Positions 51,347 through 59,205 of a DNA stretch of 64,000 bases are shown here, in pieces. The translations under genes were made by a program, and so were the position numbers. The stretch comes from Streptomyces sp. NBC_00289 (GTDB lineage: Bacteria > Actinomycetota > Actinomycetes > Streptomycetales > Streptomycetaceae), in assembly GCF_041435115.1 (NCBI RefSeq), contig NZ_CP108046.1, forward strand, positions 1,798,001-1,862,000. Reading direction: 5' to 3'. The notes under the pieces were generated by a model. It was not told where the DNA came from and searched no databases. It saw only the letters and a list, made by a program, of their open reading frames with translations. Every line of letters begins with the position of its first letter. The first letter of the stretch is position 1.

Positions 51347-53968
51347 ATGGACAAGCGCTACGAGGTGTACGCGCTCGCCGACAGACACTTCTACGAGACG
51401 CCGGACCGGCTGTCGGCGGGCGGACCGGACGCCGCGCCGCTGTACGAGACGGCTCGGCGCGAGGTCCCCGAGGGGTGGTCCGCGGCCCGGGTCGGGGACT
51501 GGCTGACGCTGACACCGCTCGGCCCGGACGGCACGCCGGCGCCCGGCCCGGCCCAGGGCTGGAAGATCCACGCCTCGGCCACCCGGCGCAACGCCGAGGA
51601 GATCGCCGCGATCGTGTGGGACTACTGCGTGCCGCGTAGCATCCCGTTCAAGTTCGTGCCGGGCCCGCATCTGCTGCATCTGCGCAACACCAAGTACGCG
51701 GCCCGCGACGGCAGCGGCAAGTTCGTCACCGTCTACCCGGCCGACGAGGAGCGGCTGCACCTCGTGCTGCGCGAGCTGGGCGGCCTGCTGGAGGGCTTCG
51801 AGGGGCCGTACATCCTTACCGACCTGCGCTGGAACGACGGTCCGCTCTACGTCCGCCACGGCGCTTTCGCGCGCATGTTCGTGGTCGACGAGCGGGGTTC
51901 GCTGGTGCCGGCGGTGCGGGACGGCGACGGGCGGCTGGTGCCGGACCGGCGGGCGCCGTCCTTCCAGGTGCCGGAGTGGGTAACGCTGCCGGCCTTCCTC
52001 CGGCCGCAGCTGGCGGCCCGCAACACCACGACGGTCGGCGAGTTGCCGTACCGCATCGAGAAGGCGCTGCACTTCTCCAACGGCGGCGGGGTCTACGCCG
52101 GCACCGACACCCGGGACGGGCGCCGGGTCGTGCTCAAGGAGGGCCGGCCGCACGCGGGGCTGGCCTCGGACGGCGCGGACGCGATCTCCCGTCTGGAACG
52201 CGAGAAGCAGGCCCTGGAGCGGGTGGCGGGCACCGGTGTGGTGCCCGAGGTGCGGGACTGGTTCACGCTCGGCGACCACCGTTTCCTGGTGATGGACTTC
52301 CTGGAGGGGCGTCCGCTCAACGCGTTCTTCGCCGAGCGGCACCCGCTGCTGGCGACCGATCCCGATCCGGGCGCCGTCGCCGCCTACTCCGCCTGGGCGG
52401 TGCGCATCCACCGGGCGGTGGAGCGGGCGGTGGAGGCGGTGCACGCGCGCGGGATCGTCTTCAACGACCTGCACGTCTTCAACATCATGGTGGCGCCGGA
52501 CGAGGAGTCGGTGTACCTGGTCGACTTCGAGGCGGCGGCCCCCGTGTCCGAACAGGGCCGCCAGGTGGTCGCCCACCCGGGGTTCTTCGCCCCGCCCGAC
52601 CGCCGGGGCATCGACGTCGACCGCTATGCGCTGGCCTGCCTCAGGCTCGCCCTGTTCCTGCCCGTCACCACGCTCTTCGTGGTCGACCGGGGCAAGGCCG
52701 GCCATCTGGCCGAGGTCGTCAAGGAGCAGTTCCCGGACGTACCGAGGGAGTTCCTGGACGAGGCCGTCGCGGAGATCACGCGGGACGTCGCCGCGGGTAC
52801 CCGCCCGCCCGCACCGCCCTCCTTCGTGGAGCCCGGCGACTGGCCCTACAGCCGCGACTCCATGGTCAAGGCGATCCTCGCCTCGGCCACCCCCGAACGC
52901 GACGACCGGCTCTTCCCCGGGGACATCGCCCAGTTCTCCGACGGCGGCGGCCTCGGCCTCGCGCACGGCGCGGCCGGGGTGCTGCACGCGCTGGCCGAGA
53001 CCGGCGCCGAACGGTACGAGGAGGGCGAGCGCTGGCTCCTCGCCCGAACCGCCCCGCCGCCCGTGGGCACCCCGCTCGGTCTGTACGACGGTCTCGCGGG
53101 CGTCGCCCACGTCCTCGACCGGCTCGGACACCGGCAGCGGGCCCTGGACCTGGTCGAGGGGATCCTCCGGGAGCGCTGGCAGAACCTCTCCTCCGACCTG
53201 CACGGCGGGCTCGCCGGCCTCGGCCTCGTCCTGGGCGGACTGGCGCGCACGACCGGCGAGGCGGAACTGCGCGAGCGGGCCGCCGAGGCCGCGCACATCC
53301 TGGTCCGCCGGCTGGCCGAGCCGCGCCCCGCGAAGCCGAGGCCGCGGGCCGGGCTGATGCGGGGAGCGAGCGGGCCCGCCCTGTTCCTGCTGCGCCAGTA
53401 CGAGGCGACCGGCGAGCCGGAACTGCTGTCGGCGGCCCGGCTGGCGCTACGCCGCGACCTGGAGTGCTGCGCGTTCCGCGAGGACGGCGCGCTGGAGGTC
53501 GACGAGGGCTGGCGGACCCTCCCCTATCTCGGCGACGGCAGCGTGGGGCTGGGCATGGTTCTCGACGACTGCCTCACCCACGCCGAGGCCGACGACGCGG
53601 ACGGGGACGGGGAGTTCGAGCGGGCCCGCTCCGGCGTCCTGACCGCGGCCGGCTCCCGGTTCTACGCGCAGCCCGGCCTCTTCCAGGGCCGCGCGGGAAT
53701 GATCCTGCACCTCGCCCGCACCAGCACGCCCGGCGCCACCGCGGAGCGGCTCGCGCGCCAGGTCTCCGGCCTCGGCTGGTTCGCCATGTCCTACCAGGGC
53801 CAACTGGCCTTCCCCGGTCACCAGATGATGCGTCTGTCGATGGACCTGGGCACCGGAACGGCAGGGTGCCTGCTCGCGCTCGGCGCGGCCCTCGACCCGG
53901 GGACCACCGCCCACCTGCCGTTCCTGCCGCCGCTCGGGCGGCCCACACCACGCGGCTCCGCGATCTGA
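51347..53968 (+). CDS. ramC: Class III lanthipeptide synthetase, RamC/AmfT-like (LanKC)
   Basis: In 873 residues the N-terminal phosphoserine lyase-like region (about 1-220) is followed by a Ser/Thr kinase domain (about 230-500). The ATP Lys is in R-R-V-V-L-K-E-G, the catalytic loop F-N-D-L-H-V-F-N near 371 and metal-binding V-D-F-E near 391. The cyclase domain (about 540-860) has G-G-L-A-G-L-G, G-A-S-G-P-A-L-F-L, L-G-D-G-S-V-G-L-G and G-T-G-T-A-G repeats but no C-H-G zinc ligands, as in class III enzymes. It would phosphorylate, dehydrate and cyclise the precursor at 54029. Shine-Dalgarno GAGGGG precedes ATG 51347. Confidence 0.93.
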   Translation: MDKRYEVYALADRHFYETPDRLSAGGPDAAPLYETARREVPEGWSAARVGDWLTLTPLGPDGTPAPGPAQGWKIHASATRRNAEEIAAIVWDYCVPRSIPFKFVPGPHLLHLRNTKYAARDGSGKFVTVYPADEERLHLVLRELGGLLEGFEGPYILTDLRWNDGPLYVRHGAFARMFVVDERGSLVPAVRDGDGRLVPDRRAPSFQVPEWVTLPAFLRPQLAARNTTTVGELPYRIEKALHFSNGGGVYAGTDTRDGRRVVLKEGRPHAGLASDGADAISRLEREKQALERVAGTGVVPEVRDWFTLGDHRFLVMDFLEGRPLNAFFAERHPLLATDPDPGAVAAYSAWAVRIHRAVERAVEAVHARGIVFNDLHVFNIMVAPDEESVYLVDFEAAAPVSEQGRQVVAHPGFFAPPDRRGIDVDRYALACLRLALFLPVTTLFVVDRGKAGHLAEVVKEQFPDVPREFLDEAVAEITRDVAAGTRPPAPPSFVEPGDWPYSRDSMVKAILASATPERDDRLFPGDIAQFSDGGGLGLAHGAAGVLHALAETGAERYEEGERWLLARTAPPPVGTPLGLYDGLAGVAHVLDRLGHRQRALDLVEGILRERWQNLSSDLHGGLAGLGLVLGGLARTTGEAELRERAAEAAHILVRRLAEPRPAKPRPRAGLMRGASGPALFLLRQYEATGEPELLSAARLALRRDLECCAFREDGALEVDEGWRTLPYLGDGSVGLGMVLDDCLTHAEADDADGDGEFERARSGVLTAAGSRFYAQPGLFQGRAGMILHLARTSTPGATAERLARQVSGLGWFAMSYQGQLAFPGHQMMRLSMDLGTGTAGCLLALGAALDPGTTAHLPFLPPLGRPTPRGSAI

Positions 53969-54028
53969 CGGAGTCGTGACGCGACCCGTCCCCACGGGTG
54001 GACAACACACACGAAGGAAGGAAAAGAA

Positions 54029-54142
54029 ATGGCACTTCTCGACCTGCAGACGATGGAGTCCGACGAGCACACGGGAGGCGGCAACAGCACCGTCAGCCTG
54101 CTCTCCTGCATCAGCGCGGCGAGCGTTCTGCTCTGTCTCTGA
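54029..54142 (+). CDS. ramS: SapB/AmfS-like lanthipeptide precursor, 37 aa
   Basis: ATG 54029, with a strong Shine-Dalgarno (GAAGGAAGG), encodes 37 residues, too short for routine gene calling. The leader begins M-A-L-L-D-L-Q-T-M-E, the class III recognition motif. The core contains two S-x2-S-x3-C motifs: S20/S23/C27 and S29/S32/C36. These can form two (methyl)lanthionine or labionin rings, as in SapB. The product should be a hydrophobic morphogenic surfactant for aerial growth. Differences from recalled SapB/AmfS cores include G-G-G-N before the first ring, an extra Ser26 inside it and a single Leu after the last Cys. Confidence 0.9.
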   Translation: MALLDLQTMESDEHTGGGNSTVSLLSCISAASVLLCL

Positions 54143-54167
54143 CGGACGCCGCGCATCCAGGGCTCCA

Positions 54168-54198
54168 GGCGGCCCGCTCCCGCGAGGGACGGGCCGCC
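54168..54198 (+). terminator. Intercistronic hairpin between ramS and ramA
   Basis: GGCGGCCCG (54168-54176) and CGGGCCGCC (54190-54198) pair perfectly around 13 bases, 25 bases after the ramS stop. It may attenuate transcription so that precursor mRNA exceeds transporter mRNA. Confidence 0.6.
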
Positions 54199-54257
54199 CG
54201 GGGTCCTTCACCCAGCTACACCGACACCTCGATCCAGGATGCGAGGGCCGCAGCCGT

Positions 54258-56066
54258 ATGACGACCCGTGCGCCCACCCCCACCCTGCTCGGCCCCGCCA
54301 CCCGCCACAGCGGCACCCGCTGCCTGGCGCTGTGCCTGCTGAGCGTCGCGGGGACCGGGGCCGCCCTGCTGTTGCCGGCCGCGCTGGGCCGCACCCTGGA
54401 CCTCCTGCTGGCGCAGGCCCCGGCGACCCGGTGGGTGTTGTACTGCGCGGGACTCGTGCTGCTGCTCGCCCTGTTCGACGCGTGCGAGACCGTGCTCGGC
54501 GCCACCCTCGACGCCCGCACCACCGCCTGGCTGCGCCGCCGGCTGACCGGACACGTACTGGCCGTGGGTCCGCGGGCGACCGCCCGCTTCGGGGCGGGGG
54601 ACCTGGTGGCACGGCTGGTCGGGAACGCCGCCCAGGCCGGAACGGCGCCGGCCGCCCGCGCCGCGCTGCTCGCCGCCCTCGCCGGGCCGCTCGGGGCGAC
54701 GGTGGCGCTCGGTCTGCTCGATCCGTGGCTGGCGGCCGTCTTCCTCGCCGGCGCACCGGTGCTGACGCTGCTGCTGCGCGCCTTCGCCCGCGACACCTCG
54801 CGCTGCGCGGCGCACTACCAGCAGGCGCAGGGGCTGATCGCGAGCGCGCTGGCCGAGGCCGTCGACGGGCACCGCACCATCGCGGCCGCCGGTACGGCGG
54901 ACCGGGAGACGGCGCGGATCCTGCGGCCGTTGCCCGACCTGTCCCGCGCGGGCCACCGCATGTGGCGGGTGCAGGGCCGGGCCGCGGGCCAGGCCGTCAC
55001 CGTGGCACCGCTGCTCCAGCTCGGAGTCCTCGCCGTGGCCGGTGTCCTGCTCACCCGGCACCGGCTGTCGCTGGGCGAGGTGCTGGCGGCCTCCCGGTAC
55101 GCGGTCCTCGCGAGCGGCGTCGGCATGCTGGTCGGCCGGCTCGCCGCGCTGGCCCGCGCCCGGGCGGGGGCCGCACGCCTCGACGAGGTCATGGCCGAGC
55201 CGGCCCCCGCGTACGGCGAACGCGTGCTGCCTGCCGGTCCCGGCCGGCTGGAACTGCGCGGCGTGCGCGTCCGGCGCGGCGGGCGGACCGTCCTCGACGG
55301 GGTCGACCTCGTCGTACCGGGCGGGACGGCGCTCGCCGTGGTCGGCCGGTCGGGCACCGGCAAGTCGCTGCTGGCCGCACTCGCCGGCCGCCTGACCGAC
55401 CCGGACGCCGGGGAGGTGCTGCTGGACGGGGTCCCGCTGCGCGCACTGGCCCACGGCGAGCTGCGCCGGGCGGTCGGCTACGCCTTCGAACGCCCCGCCC
55501 TGCTGGGCGCCACCGTCGCGGACACGATCGGTCTCGGCCTGGCGTCCCCCTCCCCCGCCCGTATCCGGGAAGCGGCCCGCACCGCCCGCGCGGACGACTT
55601 CGTCCGCCGCCTGCCCGAGGGTTACGCCACCGCCTGCGGCGCCGCCCCCTGCTCCGGCGGAGAGGCCCAACGCCTCGGCCTGGCCCGGGCGTTCGCCCAC
55701 GGCGGCCGCCTGCTGATCCTCGACGACGCCCTCTCCAGCCTCGACACGGTGACGGAGGCGCACATCACCGAGTCCCTGCTGAGCGGCGGCGCGGACACCA
55801 CCCGCCTCCTGGTCGCCCACCGGGCGGCGACAGCGGCCCGGGCCGACGCGGTGGCATGGCTGGACGGGGGCCGGGTGCGGGCGGTGGGCCCCCACGAGCA
55901 GCTGTGGCAGAACCCGGAGTACCGGTCGGCGTTCGGGGACGGGGGGTTGGGGGGCGGGGAGTTCGGGAGCGGGGAGTTCCCGAGCGCGCCCGGAGACAGG
56001 GCGTCCGGCCACACGGCGTGCGGAGACACCGCGTTCGCGCACAGGGCGTCCGGAGACAGGCCATGA
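54258..56066 (+). CDS. ramA: ABC exporter half, RamA/AmfB-like
   Basis: The 602 residues have a six-helix membrane domain (about 20-310), then an NBD with Walker A G-R-S-G-T-G-K-S (about 363) and signature S-G-G-E-A-Q-R (about 465). Walker B is L-I-L-D-D (about 486), in which Asp replaces the catalytic Glu. The C-terminal tail (about 560-602) is Gly/Ala/Asp/Arg-rich and repetitive. It would pair with RamB to export the lanthipeptide. ATG 54258 lies in the same transcript as ramS. ATGA overlap with ramB indicates coupling. Confidence 0.88.
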   Translation: MTTRAPTPTLLGPATRHSGTRCLALCLLSVAGTGAALLLPAALGRTLDLLLAQAPATRWVLYCAGLVLLLALFDACETVLGATLDARTTAWLRRRLTGHVLAVGPRATARFGAGDLVARLVGNAAQAGTAPAARAALLAALAGPLGATVALGLLDPWLAAVFLAGAPVLTLLLRAFARDTSRCAAHYQQAQGLIASALAEAVDGHRTIAAAGTADRETARILRPLPDLSRAGHRMWRVQGRAAGQAVTVAPLLQLGVLAVAGVLLTRHRLSLGEVLAASRYAVLASGVGMLVGRLAALARARAGAARLDEVMAEPAPAYGERVLPAGPGRLELRGVRVRRGGRTVLDGVDLVVPGGTALAVVGRSGTGKSLLAALAGRLTDPDAGEVLLDGVPLRALAHGELRRAVGYAFERPALLGATVADTIGLGLASPSPARIREAARTARADDFVRRLPEGYATACGAAPCSGGEAQRLGLARAFAHGGRLLILDDALSSLDTVTEAHITESLLSGGADTTRLLVAHRAATAARADAVAWLDGGRVRAVGPHEQLWQNPEYRSAFGDGGLGGGEFGSGEFPSAPGDRASGHTACGDTAFAHRASGDRP

Positions 56067-58405
56067 GTGCCGCGATCTACCGGCGCGGGCTGGGCTTCCT
56101 GCGGGCGCGGTGGCCGGTTGTGCTTCGGCTCGCCGCCTGGTCCGTGCTCGAAACCGGGCAGACATTCCTCCTCGGCTACGCGCCGGCCCGCGCCCTGGAC
56201 GACGGCTTCCTGCGGGGCCGGAGCGAGGTCGGACTCGGCTGGCTCGGAGTGGCGGCCCTCGGGGTCGTGGTCGGTGCGTACGGCACCGCGCGCGTCTACA
56301 CGGCCGTCGCCGCGCTCGTCGAGCCACTGCGGGACCGGCTCGTGACGCGGGTGGTCGAGCGCGGGGTGCGAGAGGCGGACCGGGGCGCGCTGTCCGGGCT
56401 CACCCAGCAGGTGGAGATCGCCCGGGACACCTTCGCCGGGCTGGTGATGGTCTCCCGGTCGTTCGTGTTCACCGCGGCCGGCGCCCTGGCCGGGCTGCTC
56501 TCGCTCGCCCCGCTGCTGCTGCTCGTCGTCGGTCCGCCGCTCGTCGCCGGGGTGGGCCTGTTCGCGGCGACGCTGCGGCCACTGGCCCGGAGACAGGAGG
56601 CGTTCCTCCGGGCCGACGAGGCCCTGGCGGACCGGCTGGGCGCCGTCGGTCCGGGGCTGCGGGACGTCACGGCGGCCGGCGCGGAGCGGCAGATCGCCGC
56701 GGACACGGGGGGCCTGGTGGACGCGGAGCTGCGGGCCGCCCGCTCCCTCGCCCGCCAGGGCGTGCTGCGTGTGATCGCCCTCGCGCTCGGCGGACAACTG
56801 CCGATCGTGCTGCTGCTCGCCACCGCGCCCTGGCTCCTCGCCCAGGGCGTCACCGCGGGCGCCCTGGTCGGCGCCCTCGCCTACGTCACCCAGTCCCTGC
56901 TGCCCGCCCTGCACAACCTGGTCCACGGCCTGGGCACAAGCGGCTCACGCCTCGCGGTGGTGGTACGACGACTCGTGCCGGAGCCGTCGCGGGGCGACAC
57001 CGAGGACGGATCCGGACGGCGTCGGTCGACGCCGGGCTTCTCGGTGGGGCTACGGCGGCTCGTCCCCCACCGGTCACCGGGCGACGCCCAGGCCGGGCCC
57101 GGGGACCCGCGGCGGAGGGGTGGCGGCGCTCCGGCGGTCCCGCCACCGCGTGACTCCGGAGGATCCCCACCTGGCGGCACGCATGCGACCCCGCGCCTGG
57201 TGCCACTGGATCGAAACGGTGACCACGCCGCGCCGCCGGTGCAGCGCGGTGCGCACATCCCACCCGAGCCGGGCGATGAGCACGCCGTGCCGGCACGGAG
57301 CGACGCACACACCGTGCCCGGGCGACACGGCGACCTCACGGCACCCGAGCTGTTGGGCAAGCACGTCACTCCCGACCGGTCCGGCAGGCACACCGCGCCC
57401 GGGCGAAACGCCTCTCACACCGCCCCGCAACAGGACGGCAAGCGCCCCGCGCCCGAGCGAAACACCGCTCACGCCTCCGCGCACGTCGCCCACAGCTGCC
57501 CCCCGGCCACGCCGCCCGCCGACTCCCCCGCCCTCTCCTTCTCCTCCGTCACCTTCGCCTACGGTCCCGGCGCGGCCCCGGTCATCGAGGATCTGGACCT
57601 GGTCCTCCCGGCCGGGGCCCATCTGGCTGTCGTCGGTCCGAGCGGTGTCGGCAAGTCGACGCTGGCGGCGCTGGTGGCGGGGGTGCTGCGGCCGCGGTGC
57701 GGGGCTGTCCGGGTGTGCGGGTGGCCGGTGCCGGGCCGGGAGGCGGCCGCCCGCCGGGTGCTCATCCCGCAGGAGGCGTACGTCTTCACGGGCGCCCTCG
57801 CCGAGAACCTCGGCCATCTCCGGCCGGACCCGGTGCCGGAGAGGGAACTGCTCGCCGCGGCCGAGGCGGTCGGGCTCACCCCGCTGCTCGAGGCGCTCGG
57901 CGGTCCCGAAGCCCGGGTGGAGCCGGGCGCCCTGTCCGCAGGTGAGCGGCAGCTGATCGCGCTGACCCGGGCCTACCTGTCGTATGCCCCCCTGGTGCTG
58001 CTCGACGAGGCGACCTGCCACCTGGACCCGCGGGCGGAGGAGCGCGCGGAGTCCGCGTTCGCGAACCGGCCCGGCGGCACCCTGGTCGTGGTCGCGCACC
58101 GGATCAGCTCGGCCCGCCGGGCGGACCGGACGCTGGTGATGGACGGCCGGGAGACGGCGTACGGGACCCATGACGAGCTCGTACGGTGCTCGCCGCTCTA
58201 CCGCGACCTGGTCGGCGGCTGGGCCCCCGTGACCGCCGGGCTGTCACAGCCAGCCCTCGCCCTGCGAGATCCGGATCGCGTCGATGCGGTTGCGGGCCCC
58301 GGTCTTGCGGGTGATGGCCGCCATGTAGTTGCGCACGGTCCCGTGGGACAGGTGCAGGTTCCCGGCGATCTCGGCGATGGAGGCGCCCGCGGCGGCAAGG
58401 GATAA
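56063..58405 (+). CDS. ramB: ABC exporter half, RamB/AmfA-like, with long linker and antisense extension
   Basis: The 780 residues have a membrane domain at about 20-305 and an NBD at about 490-725: Walker A G-P-S-G-V-G-K-S-T (about 525), signature L-S-A-G-E-R (about 625) and Walker B L-V-L-L-D-E-A (about 643). Between them lies about 180 residues of Pro/His/Gly/Arg-rich low-complexity sequence. The frame continues 162 bp past the ramR stop on the opposite strand, adding about 54 residues with no family match. The ATG overlaps ramA (ATGA). The NBD is intact, so the protein is probably functional. Confidence 0.85.
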   Translation: MSAAIYRRGLGFLRARWPVVLRLAAWSVLETGQTFLLGYAPARALDDGFLRGRSEVGLGWLGVAALGVVVGAYGTARVYTAVAALVEPLRDRLVTRVVERGVREADRGALSGLTQQVEIARDTFAGLVMVSRSFVFTAAGALAGLLSLAPLLLLVVGPPLVAGVGLFAATLRPLARRQEAFLRADEALADRLGAVGPGLRDVTAAGAERQIAADTGGLVDAELRAARSLARQGVLRVIALALGGQLPIVLLLATAPWLLAQGVTAGALVGALAYVTQSLLPALHNLVHGLGTSGSRLAVVVRRLVPEPSRGDTEDGSGRRRSTPGFSVGLRRLVPHRSPGDAQAGPGDPRRRGGGAPAVPPPRDSGGSPPGGTHATPRLVPLDRNGDHAAPPVQRGAHIPPEPGDEHAVPARSDAHTVPGRHGDLTAPELLGKHVTPDRSGRHTAPGRNASHTAPQQDGKRPAPERNTAHASAHVAHSCPPATPPADSPALSFSSVTFAYGPGAAPVIEDLDLVLPAGAHLAVVGPSGVGKSTLAALVAGVLRPRCGAVRVCGWPVPGREAAARRVLIPQEAYVFTGALAENLGHLRPDPVPERELLAAAEAVGLTPLLEALGGPEARVEPGALSAGERQLIALTRAYLSYAPLVLLDEATCHLDPRAEERAESAFANRPGGTLVVVAHRISSARRADRTLVMDGRETAYGTHDELVRCSPLYRDLVGGWAPVTAGLSQPALALRDPDRVDAVAGPGLAGDGRHVVAHGPVGQVQVPGDLGDGGARGGKG

Positions 58406-58852
58406 CACGCTCAGCTCACGCCGGGTCAGCGGCATCTCTGCCGCCTTGAGGAAGCCGAAGCCCAGCGAGTCGTCAACGAAACGTTTCCCCTTCGCGACGA
58501 GGCGGATCCCGTCGACCAGGTGTTGCGGCGAGCCGCCCTTGTCCACGAACCCGAGAGCGCCCGCCTCCGCGGCCCGTTTCAGCAGGCCCGGCCGGTTCGC
58601 GTCGGCGAGCACCAGCAGCCTCGGCGGGACCGGTTCCGGGCTCCGCGCGCACAGCTCGCCCAGGGGCGGGACGCCGTACGTCTCCGCGCACTCCAGGTCG
58701 GCCGCGCAGACGTCCGGCCGCACGGACCGCACACCGACGGAGGCACCGCGCCATGGCGTGTCGTAGACCCCCAGGTCGGGTTCGCGGCGTAACCACTCCG
58801 CCAGAGCCGATCTCACCAGACACGCGTCTTGCACCAGAAGCACCCGGATCAC
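58244..58852 (-). CDS. ramR: RamR/AmfR-like response regulator
   Basis: The 202 residues have a receiver domain (about 1-120) with Asp 9, a phospho-acceptor candidate Asp 52 in A-A-D-L-E and Lys 105 in F-V-D-K-G. A LuxR-type HTH follows (about 138-198: L-T-R-R-E-L-S-V-L-S-L-A-A-A-G, T-V-R-N-Y-M). The usual second acidic residue near position 8 is Gln and the switch Thr/Ser is absent, as in atypical receivers. RamR activates the ramCSAB operon in Streptomyces. Start GTG 58852 has AAGGGG upstream. Its 3' end lies antisense to ramB. Confidence 0.9.
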   Translation of the reverse strand: MIRVLLVQDACLVRSALAEWLRREPDLGVYDTPWRGASVGVRSVRPDVCAADLECAETYGVPPLGELCARSPEPVPPRLLVLADANRPGLLKRAAEAGALGFVDKGGSPQHLVDGIRLVAKGKRFVDDSLGFGFLKAAEMPLTRRELSVLSLAAAGASIAEIAGNLHLSHGTVRNYMAAITRKTGARNRIDAIRISQGEGWL

Positions 58853-59205
58853 TGCCGCCCCTTCAGTTTGCCCGCCGGTTCTCGGTCCTGAACGCGTGCC
58901 CCATTGTTCGCGTCCGTGACCGTTCAGGGGCGCGAGGATCCGGCCAACAGGGGGCGCGGGGGCGCACACGCGGCGCCCGCCCTCCACCGCGCGCATCGAC
59001 GAAGGGGGAATGAGCCGGGCCCGTCGGGGTACACGGGCCGGCACATCGGGTCCCGGGCATTCCCATGTCCCGCCACCCGGGCGTCGGCGCCTCCCACCGC
59101 GCGCGACGGGCCGCCAGGAGGCAGATTTGTTCCCGGGACCCGTCGCGCGACAGCGGTGTCGGTGGCATCCGGGGCGCCGGACCCTGTGCCGAGGAGGTGG
59201 TCGGC

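Noticed and set aside
48625..51354. Long minus-strand frame continuous with the CBS gene
   Set aside because: It is an Arg-rich shadow of the SpoIIE/HATPase gene in another phase; the CBS protein begins at 48624.
54239..56062. Continuous plus-strand frame leading into ramB
   Set aside because: It overlaps ramA in another phase, is Arg/Gly/Pro-rich with no domain, and the real ramB starts at ATG 56063 with ATGA coupling.
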